In this document: piece by piece, positions 36,211 through 44,438 of the stretch
Position numbering within the stretch: position 1 is the first letter of the stretch
Layout of the letters: every line of letters begins with the position of its first letter
NCBI RefSeq assembly: GCF_007826885.1
Contig: NZ_ML675588.1
Span: 5,762 to 69,761 of the forward strand
Length of the DNA: 64,000 bases
From: Candidatus Nitrosocosmicus arcticus
GTDB taxonomy: Archaea > Thermoproteota > Nitrososphaeria > Nitrososphaerales > Nitrososphaeraceae
Direction of reading: 5' to 3'
The notes under the pieces: generated by a model
Databases searched by the model: none
Seen by the model: the letters and a program-made list of their open reading frames with translations, nothing else
Told to the model about the DNA's origin: nothing
Program-made: the position numbers and the translations under genes

Positions 36211-36928
36211 CTGATTTTTTACTAATGGGTCAACTATTAACCATTATCTAAATACTTTATAGGTCTCTACTATGATGTGGTATTATATAGAGATAACGGA
36301 TATCTATATAGAACTTCTTTTCTTTTTGTCCTGATACCAAAAACCAAATCTAAGTATCAAAAATCCATGTCAATGACCATATATTCAGAGTTATAAGAAA
36401 AAGAGTAACTGGGCAAATTGCTCTTATTCCATAACATTGGTTGATCCTAATCACTACACTTAACTATTATTCGATTCCCTTATTTTTCTACAATCTTTAT
36501 CCTATGCGTTCTATAATGAAATTGTAGATAGACTTTATTAGCTATGTGTCTTTCTTGCCAAACAAGATATCTGGAACGTAAAGCCAAGGGTAGAGTAGTA
36601 ATATGTACAATTGATGCAGTAAGCATGATATGAATATTCTTCTGCAGGGAACGGGAAAAAACACAGCTCACACATTTGATATCTAAAAATTATGGCGTTA
36701 TTACCAAAGCAGCATGAAAAAAGTTACCTTGCACTCAATAACGTGATGTTTTGTAGTATAATATATTACCATTAACTAGTATTCTCCTTAGCTCGTTGCA
36801 TACAGCATAATTCAAAAAATATTATGACCATGTGCTTACTGTTTTTTCCATTCACATATTTGCTATATGAACTATATAGCACTATATGATCTATAAACTA
36901 TAAATATAAGAAAAACTACTATTTTAGT
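36211..36928. other. AT-rich spacer without recognised gene
   Basis: About 720 bases. A minus-strand frame at 36480-36671 has no motif or leader and is not supported. Several short ATATAG-type elements occur, possibly promoters, but none could be tied to a gene. Confidence 0.4.
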
Positions 36929-37066
36929 ATGAAAAATAATTCTCCTAAATCATCTTTACTATTAATTCAACCTTACATGGAAAATTTTCAGAAGAATTTT
37001 GCAGAAGTAAAAAATAAAAGTAGCGCATATTTAAATAATAATACTGAAAAGGATTTTTTGATTTAA
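36929..37066 (+). other. N-terminal piece of the coiled-coil gene, in another frame
   Basis: An ATG at 36929 opens a 45-residue frame (MKNNSPKSSLLLIQPYMENF, then NFAEVKNKSSAYLNNN) that ends at TAA 37064-37066. Adding one T to the T6 tract at 37054-37059 would fuse it directly to the frame of the next entry (reading EKDFFDLNQEIKKLEYNQL). It is probably the true N-terminus of that gene. Confidence 0.5.
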
Positions 37067-37083
37067 ATCAGGAAATAAAGAAA

Positions 37084-37857
37084 TTGGAATATAACCAATT
37101 GGTTTTTCCTAAGAAGATTAGAAATCAAAAAAGCCTTAAAACAATAAGAGACATGTCAAAATCGCTGTCAAAAATTGAAAGAGAGTTAAGGGCATATGAG
37201 TTAATCGACAAAGAGATCTTGAATAAAAAAGGTTCAGGGGGGGACCAAAATTATATAAAGAATTTTGAAAACACGCTTAAAGTAAGAAAACAAAATTTAT
37301 TATCGAAATCAAATAATATAGTTCAAAAAGTAGAATCTGTTAATTTACCCATAATTGATGCGCAGTTTGATGACAAATCTCTACACAAAAGAACAAAAAA
37401 GTTGTCTTCTAACGTAGATAAACTAACAAAAGGGATAGGAAAGAAAGTCATGAAGTTTGATACAGGTGACATCATTGTACCTAAAAATAATAATGTTTCA
37501 AAAAATATATTCAAACTACAAAAAAGATGTGAGAAATTAAAATTAATTCTGGACACCTTGACTCATCTTCCGCAACAATCTGATATAAGAGGAGGTTATC
37601 AAAACACCAACAACGTCGTCATAAAGAATTGTAACAAAATACACAGAGTACTTCAAGACATCAATAGCATTAACTTTGCAACAAGGTTACTAAAACAAGC
37701 TGGGTCGGAACACTATTTGATGAAGGCTGTTGATAAAATAAACGATGATTTACAAGATAAACAAAGAGAATTTATAGACATATGCAAGCATTTTTCGGAG
37801 AGCAAGACCATACCTGTTAACGAAACAAAAGTAGATGCCCCGCCAAAAAATGCCTAA
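37084..37857 (+). CDS. Coiled-coil protein of unknown function (5' end frameshifted)
   Basis: The 257-residue frame is Lys/Asn/Glu-rich and almost all helical. Heptad-like stretches run at about 15-45 (SLKTIRDMSKSLSKIERELRA), 75-130 and 150-240, and the end is Pro/Lys-rich. No catalytic motif. The frame lacks a good start: TTG 37084 is used here, but the coding signal continues upstream in another frame, as noted in the preceding entry. Possibly a structural or scaffold protein. It precedes two zinc-ribbon ORFs on the same strand. Confidence 0.55.
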   Translation: MEYNQLVFPKKIRNQKSLKTIRDMSKSLSKIERELRAYELIDKEILNKKGSGGDQNYIKNFENTLKVRKQNLLSKSNNIVQKVESVNLPIIDAQFDDKSLHKRTKKLSSNVDKLTKGIGKKVMKFDTGDIIVPKNNNVSKNIFKLQKRCEKLKLILDTLTHLPQQSDIRGGYQNTNNVVIKNCNKIHRVLQDINSINFATRLLKQAGSEHYLMKAVDKINDDLQDKQREFIDICKHFSESKTIPVNETKVDAPPKNA

Positions 37858-37900
37858 GTCTATCATAAAATTCATTAATATTTATTGGAACTTCTAAGGA

Positions 37901-38119
37901 TTGAGAAAGTTTTGCAAGGATGTTTGTCATCTCTATAAGGCCTACAAAGATGAATATTCTAAAGGGTATTATTCGGAAGGATATAAGAGATGCATAGAGT
38001 GCAATTTATTTTTAGATTGGGATGGAATGAGGTGTCCTTGTTGTGATCATGTTCTTAGGATAAAACCTCATAACAACCGATGTAAAGCACGGTTATTAAA
38101 ACTATCTATCAGAATGTGA
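37901..38119 (+). CDS. Small zinc-binding protein, paralogue of the ORF at 38563
   Basis: The 72-residue product has cysteines in the order C-x3-C (CKDVC), C-x2-C (CIECN) and C-x-C-C (CPCCDHVLR), then a basic tail. These could bind one or two zinc ions. The ORF at 38563 repeats the order and ends the last knuckle with -CCxxLLR. Thaumarchaea carry many such short zinc proteins of unknown function. The TTG start at 37901 lies 43 bases after the coiled-coil gene. Confidence 0.65.
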   Translation: MRKFCKDVCHLYKAYKDEYSKGYYSEGYKRCIECNLFLDWDGMRCPCCDHVLRIKPHNNRCKARLLKLSIRM

Positions 38120-38562
38120 TTAGTCGAAGAAGCAAAATGAACTGGGACAAATCCAATTTTATAGTCCATTTAATGAAGAATCTTGTCTCTACATTTATAG
38201 ATCATAAACTTGCATGAAATCAGCTTGCTAAAGCGCTATTTGATATACCTCAGATGAATTGCTGTACAAAATTCTTATTTACGTCTTTGACTAAGCCTAT
38301 TACTAAGTGATGATAACAGTTATCCATGAAACAAAAGATAGTTTAGCAAATATAATCAAAGACCTTTAGAAGTTGTTCAAATAGATTGACAAATATGAGA
38401 AAATGACATATTTCCAAAGTAACAAAATAAGCTACAGTCAGAGTAAAAGGTATTCGGTACAGACATAAATTATGACGGTGTAATTACTGACTCTTCATTA
38501 ATAATATCTATACTTAAAAAACAGGAAACATGGGGGGAAAAGGATATCAATGTTAGGAAATA
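38120..38562. other. Spacer between two zinc-ORF paralogues
   Basis: About 440 AT-rich bases, no supported frame or RNA. If the two zinc ORFs arose by duplication, this spacer shows no leftover similarity that I can see. Confidence 0.4.
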
Positions 38563-38781
38563 TTGCAATCTATGCCCTGTAAAGGTAAATGCGCGAAAGA
38601 AAAACCTATAAAAGGATCCTATAAAGATAATACCGCTAATTCAAAATGTTCTATGTGTGGAATCAGATATCATTCTCATTCAAGTAGATGCTATTGTTGT
38701 AATACCTTATTAAGGAAAAGAAAATCAAGACATCATTCTTTGAGACTCAAAGAACAGGCCAATCTGATAACGAGATATTGA
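38563..38781 (+). CDS. Small zinc-binding protein, paralogue of the ORF at 37901
   Basis: The 72-residue product shows C-x3-C (CKGKC), C-x2-C (CSMCGI) and C-x-C-C (CYCCNTLLR) with about the same spacing as the ORF at 37901. A His/Ser-rich loop lies between the last two knuckles and the tail is basic (KRKSRHH). Sequence outside the cysteines has diverged strongly, which argues for an old duplication and for the frame being real. DNA or RNA binding is plausible from the basic tail but unproven. Confidence 0.65.
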   Translation: MQSMPCKGKCAKEKPIKGSYKDNTANSKCSMCGIRYHSHSSRCYCCNTLLRKRKSRHHSLRLKEQANLITRY

Positions 38782-38828
38782 TTAGTTTCTCTTTTCTTGT
38801 ACGTTCCAGTTCTGGTGTAAAATCTAGA

Positions 38829-39641
38829 TCAACTATGGATATTTGATTCTAGATTATTGAGATAAGATTCTATCTTTCCAAGACCTCTTCTAGTTAAAAT
38901 ATGATCTTTGTCATAGTCTTTAGATTCTTCTAATTCATTTTTCTCATAAAGGTGTATTGCCGCTAACCCAGTTTCCAATTTATTATATGACCATTGTCTA
39001 AAAAAGTCGTCTTTTATTATGTCTTTGACAAATTGATTAATCTTTGTCTGATTTCCCTTACTCTTTGATTCTATCTCAAGTTCTAAGAAACCAATGGGAT
39101 TTTTAGATTTTGCAAAAACTGTAACATAATCGAATGCGAATTCAAATTCTAGTTGGCTTGTTGTGTCATTTACTGCATTTATAATAGATCTTTTTGTTTC
39201 CTTTTCTAAAATAGTGTTTAACCCCAAATTACAAAAGGTCTTTTTTGGGTCATCATCATATTTATTTCTTGAATACTGAAACTGATCACTAATTACCTCT
39301 AATTTGTTCACTAGTTCTTCATAGAATAGATGGGACCATGATTTCTCCATCTCGATCCTATCAAAATATTCTTCATTCTTTTCTTTGTCCTGTTTTAGTG
39401 TAATCTTGATGCTTTCATTATTTGTAGTTCTGATCCGTAAATTGGTTTCATTTTTTTTCAACACATTGTCTTGAATATCAAAATATTCATCGTTTATGAT
39501 CACCGTTCCAGCTTCTGTTGCCTTGTATCCGTGTATGCTAATCATCTTTTTGATTTTTTCTATAATTAACCTGTTATCACTAGACAATATTAAAATCGCA
39601 GTTTCAATTTCACTCACGAATAAATTAAACTCATAGCCCAT
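38829..39641 (-). CDS. CYTH-domain protein (triphosphate tunnel metalloenzyme family)
   Basis: CYTH enzymes form a beta tunnel that holds triphosphate substrates (tripolyphosphate, thiamine triphosphate, or ATP in class IV cyclases). In this 270-residue protein the family blocks are YFDIQDNVLKKNETNLRIRT (substrate-binding Arg pair), SIKITLKQDKE, RIEMEKSW, FEFAFDYVTVFAKSKNP and IGFLELEIESKSKG. The usual N-terminal ExExK motif is altered: the matching region reads EIETAI, keeping both Glu but not the Lys. This may change substrate or activity. It stands alone, upstream of the thymidylate-kinase-like pair and the CHAD gene. Confidence 0.8.
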   Translation of the reverse strand: MGYEFNLFVSEIETAILILSSDNRLIIEKIKKMISIHGYKATEAGTVIINDEYFDIQDNVLKKNETNLRIRTTNNESIKITLKQDKEKNEEYFDRIEMEKSWSHLFYEELVNKLEVISDQFQYSRNKYDDDPKKTFCNLGLNTILEKETKRSIINAVNDTTSQLEFEFAFDYVTVFAKSKNPIGFLELEIESKSKGNQTKINQFVKDIIKDDFFRQWSYNKLETGLAAIHLYEKNELEESKDYDKDHILTRRGLGKIESYLNNLESNIHS

Positions 39642-40389
39642 ATTTTCCTTTCCTTCATATGCGTATTGTCTTGGGGCTTCCTTTCTTAGTATTATCTCAC
39701 GAGGAATTTATGGCCTGATATTTCAATCATTACCAAAATAAAAGTACATACCAATGCTAAAGTTATTGGACGAATCCTAGGTATTATATTATCCTTTTAA
39801 GGCGTTATCTGTCGTGTCATTGAAATTAAATAACAAAATTATGTCTGATGTCTGATTTGATGTTTATACCTGTGAAATACAAACCAAAGAAAGGGCAGGT
39901 CTGTAAGTAATGTGTGATATATGGCCTTACCCTTTCTTCGTAATTGTCTCCATGAACACGTGTAAAATATATCTTCCTCATGACAGAAGTATGTTTTGTA
40001 TAGATTGTTAATAGATAATATAGTATGGAAATAAATGTCATAATTACTTTATCCTGTATTTCAATTCATTTGAGATAGGTAGGTATGATTTTTCTAGTTT
40101 AACATTGTGATATATCTTACTTCGTTTCTTTTGATTCTCTCTATCATTTAATGGACCAAAGTTCCAGAAATTATTATTACATTTAGATAATACGTAGAGT
40201 CAATTAATCATTATTGTGAATGTGGATACAAACTGATTAAAACAATTTAGAATATATGCCATATTCAATAATTCTTAATCCAGAGATTAGTTCCTCATCT
40301 CCTAAATAGTTAATCGGAAGTCCTAATAATTTTTGCGTCTCCAATATCTACTATATCCAACTAATTGAATTCCTTATTATCAACAATAG
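39642..40389. other. Spacer without recognised gene
   Basis: About 750 bases. A minus-strand frame at 39826-40041 has no recognisable motif and is not supported. The strong inverted repeat listed next follows it. Confidence 0.4.
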
Positions 40390-40460
40390 GTAGGCGGAAC
40401 GATTTACCAACCTTTGAAGAACCTTTGAACTTGTTGGTGTGAATTTCGTTAGCCGCCTAC
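40390..40460. repeat. GC-rich nested inverted repeat, possible structured RNA
   Basis: GTAGGCGG (40390-40397) pairs with CCGCCTAC (40453-40460). AACGA (40398-40402) pairs with TCGTT (40446-40450) across a 2-base bulge. Inner CCAAC (40407-40411) pairs with GTTGG (40433-40437). The loop holds two copies of CCTTTGAA. The GC content stands out in an AT-rich spacer. It is not a tRNA: no T-loop motif or cloverleaf spacing. It could be a small RNA, a 5'/3' leader structure or a remnant of a mobile hairpin. Confidence 0.5.
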
Positions 40461-40541
40461 TGGGTTTTACCACAAGTTTTATTAAAAAACTAGCGGAAGG
40501 CGAGTTAAATTATCTATTAGTTATAAGTAAATAAAATACTG

Positions 40542-40727
40542 TTAATCAAGTTCTGAACCACACTTAAAGCACTTGAGATTTCCAACAATATATTCACCCA
40601 TTTTAAAACCACATTTAATGCAATCTATTTTATGCTTTCCATAACTTTCCTTTTCCTCTTGTGAATCCTCAAGCTCTTCTAATCTGATATATTGAAACAA
40701 CAAATTAGGAATGACAATAATTTTCAT
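40542..40727 (-). CDS. Small zinc-ribbon protein
   Basis: The 61-residue product ends in a classic zinc ribbon: CIKCGFKMGEYIVGNLKCFKCG, two C-x2-C knuckles about 14 residues apart. The first 35 residues are hydrophobic then acidic (LEELEDSQEEKE). An isolated gene. Zinc binding is secure from the motif; role unknown, though such ribbons are often nucleic-acid or protein-binding. Confidence 0.6.
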   Translation of the reverse strand: MKIIVIPNLLFQYIRLEELEDSQEEKESYGKHKIDCIKCGFKMGEYIVGNLKCFKCGSELD

Positions 40728-40915
40728 TCTACAAATACTATTACTGAATGTCTTTTAATATTTGCCAATATGTTTTAGATGATTCTATATAGTTATGGTA
40801 AAAATTGTTCCTATTTTGTGAATTTTGTGCCGGGAAATAGAGAACGGTTTGATTGAAATTTATATATTATGTAAATTTATTGAAGAGCAATATTGGATAT
40901 AATGTAACAGCTAAA

Positions 40916-41276
40916 TTAAATCCCCTCCCATAAAACGAATCTATTTTGTTCTGAATCTTTACAATAAATGAAATATCCCATATCCTTAACTTCTGTTTTT
41001 TGAACCAATATTTTTCCACCATTTTCATCCACCTTCTTAGCATATTCTTCCACAGAAGGGACATATATCACAGTATGATCTGCAGGTGCTCTTTTTTTAA
41101 TCATACCGCCCGAATAAGACGACGCTCTCCCATCAACATCATTCTTGGTATTTATGAGGTAATAATCAAACCCAGCTGAAGTATTTTTTTCTATTTGCCA
41201 TCCAAAGAGCGTAGAATAGAATTTCGTTACTCTTTCAATCATCGAAAGGTATTTCAAAAAAATTTACTTTTGGCAT
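40916..41276 (-). CDS. VOC/glyoxalase-like protein, frameshifted near the start
   Basis: The main frame (from about 41240 to 40916) reads IERVTKFYSTLFGWQIEK, then a beta-alpha-beta body with GGMIKKRAPADHTVIYVPSVEEY and a final FVLWEGI, typical of vicinal-oxygen-chelate proteins related to glyoxalase. The true start appears to be ATG 41276, reading MPKVNFFEIPFDD in another frame. The join at about 41237-41241 needs one added base. A TTG at 41257 would give a shorter protein lacking the first strand. Possible roles include detoxification or a metal-dependent isomerase; the active-site metal ligands cannot be fixed here. Confidence 0.65.
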
Positions 41277-41868
41277 AATAAAATCATTTAGAAAAGTATT
41301 ATAAAATAATTATCTAATCAAATGTGTTAGAATATTTTGAAAAGGTTTTTGTACATGATCTACATGTTGATTTGTTTCATTCTATAGTATTTTTGATAAT
41401 ACGATATTTCAGCCCAACTGCCGAGACTTAAGATGTCCTCTTATCCTACTGAAATTTACCGCAAAATAATCATGTTATGATAAATCAATTACAATGTTAT
41501 AGTTGTTATTAGTCTTGTTTTTCTTTACTAAAATCTTATCTCCTTTTAACTTATTTAACAACAAAAAAATGGCAATCTATCATCAAAGCATTTTATAAAG
41601 CACTTTTTGTATCTTGCATTTCATTTCAACTGTGTATGGCATCGTAGTCAAATAATCTTCTAAAACACCTTTCTCATTAAAGTATTGAAATAGTCTGGTC
41701 TCTAATAAAATGACGATGACCATATATGATTCATTTAGAAAATTTGTTTGGACTGAGTTCTATATATAATAATGTCATACACAATAAATATATCCTAATT
41801 CATGTTAAATTGAGAATGAAGCTTCATAGTTATTCTGACGTTTATCTATTTTATGAGCCTGTGTATAT
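41277..41868. other. Spacer without recognised gene
   Basis: About 590 AT-rich bases between the VOC gene and the kinase-like pair, divergent in orientation. No supported frame or RNA; promoter elements for the kinase pair are probable but not identified. Confidence 0.4.
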
Positions 41869-42588
41869 GTGGTGATTATGTTGCAAGTATTTGGAAATAA
41901 TAATCTTAACAATGTTAAAAATGACGAATCCGGAGTCCTCATTGTAGTTGAAGGAATAGACGGATCAGGCAAATCTACACAAATTCATTTGGTGGATAGA
42001 TGGTTACGCTCTAAAGGATACGATGTTTTTTTTACAGAGTGGAATTCTTCCGAGACCGTGAAAGAAATTACCTCCAAAGGAAAAAAAAAAGTAAGCTTAA
42101 CACCGATGACTTTTTCACTATTACATTCAACAGATTTTGCTGACAGATATGAAAAGAATATTTATCCGTTGCTGAGAGCTGGTTATATCGTTCTTGCAGA
42201 TAGGTATATCTACACAGCGTTAGCAAGAGATACAGTAAGGGGATGTGACAAATCTTGGGTGAAGAATATGTACAGTTATGCTCGAAAACCTGATTTAACT
42301 TTTTATTTCAGGGTACCAATCGAAACCGCGGTAGATAGAATTATTTCCGGACGACCAAAACTGAAACACTATGAAGCTGGGATGGATCTTGGACTAAGTA
42401 AAGATGAATATGAAAGTTATAGAATATTTCAGGGAAGAATTGTTGATGAGTATGAATCGATGGTTAATGATGAAAATTTTATAGTAATTGATGGGACACT
42501 TGATATAGAAAAACAACAAAATATTGTAAGAAGAAACGTATTGAAGACGTTAAAATTGAAAAATCGGATACAAGGAAATACTACTTGA
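41869..42588 (+). CDS. Thymidylate-kinase-like P-loop protein, first of a tandem pair
   Basis: The 239-residue protein has the Tmk-family P-loop EGIDGSGKST (28-37) with intact Lys35. It has the DRY element ADRYIYTALARDTVRG and a lid/substrate region with KLKHYEAGMDLGLSKDEYESY. The strand LTFYFRVP before the lid is also typical. Genuine dTMP kinases have DRYxxSxxAYQ rather than DRYIYTALAR, so the substrate may not be dTMP. GTG 41869 or, more likely, ATG 41878 is the start. It is followed after 33 bases by a paralogue. Both lie upstream of CHAD and SixA genes, so a phosphate or polyphosphate link is possible but inferred. Confidence 0.8.
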   Translation: MVIMLQVFGNNNLNNVKNDESGVLIVVEGIDGSGKSTQIHLVDRWLRSKGYDVFFTEWNSSETVKEITSKGKKKVSLTPMTFSLLHSTDFADRYEKNIYPLLRAGYIVLADRYIYTALARDTVRGCDKSWVKNMYSYARKPDLTFYFRVPIETAVDRIISGRPKLKHYEAGMDLGLSKDEYESYRIFQGRIVDEYESMVNDENFIVIDGTLDIEKQQNIVRRNVLKTLKLKNRIQGNTT

Positions 42589-42621
42589 ATAGTATTGAAA
42601 AAGGGTATTAGGGAATAGAAA

Positions 42622-43392
42622 ATGACCTCAAGAATATTAACAAAGAAAAAATATTCGACTAATGATGACAAAGGCAATAATAAAATTAAATTTATCGACC
42701 ATTCAGGAATAAAATATCTTAAAGACATTGAAATCCATGGATCGTTCATCGTAATAGAAGGACCAGATGCCTCGGGAAGGAGTACTCAAATTCAAAAAAT
42801 AACCGAGAAATTAGAGGCTGATGGACACGCAGTGGTTAATACCGGACTAAAAAGATCTGCTCTCATTTCGAAGGGGATAATTGAAGCGAAACGAAACTAT
42901 CAAGTTGGAAGAAGAACTATGGCATTGTATTATGCAGCAGATTTCGCCGATCAGTTGGAAAATAAAATAATTCCTGCCCTTAAAGCTGGGTTTGTCGTAA
43001 TTTCTGACAGGTATATCTATACCCTTATTGCGAGAAGTTCGGTTAGAGGAATAAATAAAAATTGGTTACATCAATTACATAGTTTTGCAATTAAACCCGA
43101 CCTTATTTTCTATCTGAATGTGGATCCATATAATTTGATACATAGAGTCTTCAAAAAGAATAAATCGCTTGATTATTATGAATCGGGAGCAGATCTAGGT
43201 ATTTCGGCAGATATTTTTGATTCCTTTATTAAATATCAATATTTATTGAAAAAAGAATTCAATGTTATGCAAAAAAAATACGGACTTATTGATATCGATG
43301 GTGATAAAGACATTGAAGATATTAACGACCAAATTCAATCAAAAATAAGTGAATTTCTAAATCATAATAAGAAGAATATTACCATAATTTAA
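42622..43392 (+). CDS. Thymidylate-kinase-like protein with altered P-loop, second of the pair
   Basis: The 256-residue paralogue of the preceding protein keeps the fold: P-loop position EGPDASGRST (46-55), DRYIYTLIARSSVRG, LIFYLNV and the lid LDYYESGADLGISADIFDSF. The P-loop Lys, essential for phosphate transfer in nearly all kinases, is Arg53 here. The protein may therefore be inactive, act as a regulatory partner of the first, or use a different chemistry. It also has a 40-residue N-terminal extension. 33 bases separate the two genes, so they are surely co-transcribed. Confidence 0.8.
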   Translation: MTSRILTKKKYSTNDDKGNNKIKFIDHSGIKYLKDIEIHGSFIVIEGPDASGRSTQIQKITEKLEADGHAVVNTGLKRSALISKGIIEAKRNYQVGRRTMALYYAADFADQLENKIIPALKAGFVVISDRYIYTLIARSSVRGINKNWLHQLHSFAIKPDLIFYLNVDPYNLIHRVFKKNKSLDYYESGADLGISADIFDSFIKYQYLLKKEFNVMQKKYGLIDIDGDKDIEDINDQIQSKISEFLNHNKKNITII

Positions 43393-43900
43393 CTATGCAA
43401 TATGACATCTTGAGTTTGCTGTTCCTTGGATAGGCGAGGATTACGACAATCCGTTTCATTCTTATCAAATGATTTGTTGATATTGTTTTCCATGATGCCT
43501 GCAACTCAATTGATTTTATAGAAATCCAATTCAATGGAATAATACTTGGTCACACGGTAAGTTATTTTTCATTTGCTCCCGATTTGTTGAATAATTAAAA
43601 AGTAATTCTTGTGATTATTATTTTTAATACTATTTTATTGCGAATACACCGAATACATCGAAAATCAGTTGAAATTGTTTTCTGAAATCAGAATGAATTC
43701 AGATAACATCTCATTTTCTCTTTATGATGATGAAATAGTTGTAATGCATTACTTGTAATATTTCTTTAGATCACATTAAAGAATTTTGATTTCTAGTTTA
43801 AATGATAGTTAGTCACTACTCCATTATAGGTATTGTCTGTTATATATTATATAGTAACTATTAGGACAATCGTTAAATCCCTTACCGCGATAGCTTAATT
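43393..43900. other. Spacer without recognised gene
   Basis: About 510 AT-rich bases after the kinase pair. No supported frame or RNA; a zinc microprotein gene starts at its end. Confidence 0.4.
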
Positions 43901-44062
43901 ATGGTGAACGAGAGCACAACACTATATCCAGAGGAAGGGAAATTATGCATGGGTTGTTTTCATCAAAGATTTAATCATCGATATAACGTTAAACAACAAA
44001 ATAATAGTCTTCTTTGTGATCACCCTAAATGCAATTGTATCCAATTTGTAGAATGGGTTTGA
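43901..44062 (+). CDS. CxxCFH zinc microprotein (53 aa)
   Basis: ATG 43901 to TGA 44060-44062. The frame reads MVNESTTLYPEEGKLCMGCF, then HQRFNHRYNVKQQN, then LCDHPKCNCIQFVEWV. Potential zinc ligands are C-x2-C-F-H near the start, and C-D-H-P-x-C-x-C near the end. A second gene at 56122-56289 repeats the same design with diverged sequence, supporting reality. Too short for routine gene calling. Function unknown. Confidence 0.6.
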   Translation: MVNESTTLYPEEGKLCMGCFHQRFNHRYNVKQQNNSLLCDHPKCNCIQFVEWV

Positions 44063-44181
44063 TAATCCTTAATCATAATCTTTTGACCGTACCGTAACAT
44101 ACGCCTTAAAGGATATTTGATTAATATTTAATTTCTTAAAAAAGAAAATAACAAGGTAGTGTCAAAATCTATTTTATTCTT

Positions 44182-44325
44182 TCAACATCGATGCAAATAT
44201 CCATCAATATAATATATTATTCCGTTATTTTGTACAAATGAAGGTAGAGATTCTTCTGTGAAGCGACAATGTTTGTTTCCATACATTATATCTTCAATAA
44301 GGTTCTCACGCCTCATTAAGGCCAT
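44182..44325 (-). CDS. Possible 47-aa microprotein
   Basis: ATG 44325 to TGA at 44182. It reads MALMRRENLIEDIMYGNKHC, then RFTEESLPSFVQNN, then GIIYYIDGYLHRC. Balanced amino acid mix and Cys/His positions look like a small real protein, possibly metal-binding. No second copy was found in this window, so support is limited. Confidence 0.3.
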   Translation of the reverse strand: MALMRRENLIEDIMYGNKHCRFTEESLPSFVQNNGIIYYIDGYLHRC

Positions 44326-44438
44326 CTTTATTCCTGGAAGATAATATATATTTTAAATTAGAACCTTTGAAAGGCTACTTTTTTCTTATTTTTCCGTCTC
44401 ACTTTGATTTATTATATTACCAAATTATCCATGTTAGA

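Noticed and set aside
36480-36671. Minus-strand reading frame of 63 residues
   Set aside because: Cys/His content is low and scattered; no motif or promoter-like element.
40390-40460. Possible tRNA gene
   Set aside because: The outer stem looks like an acceptor, but there is no T-loop motif, no D-loop and no anticodon arm spacing; kept only as an inverted repeat.
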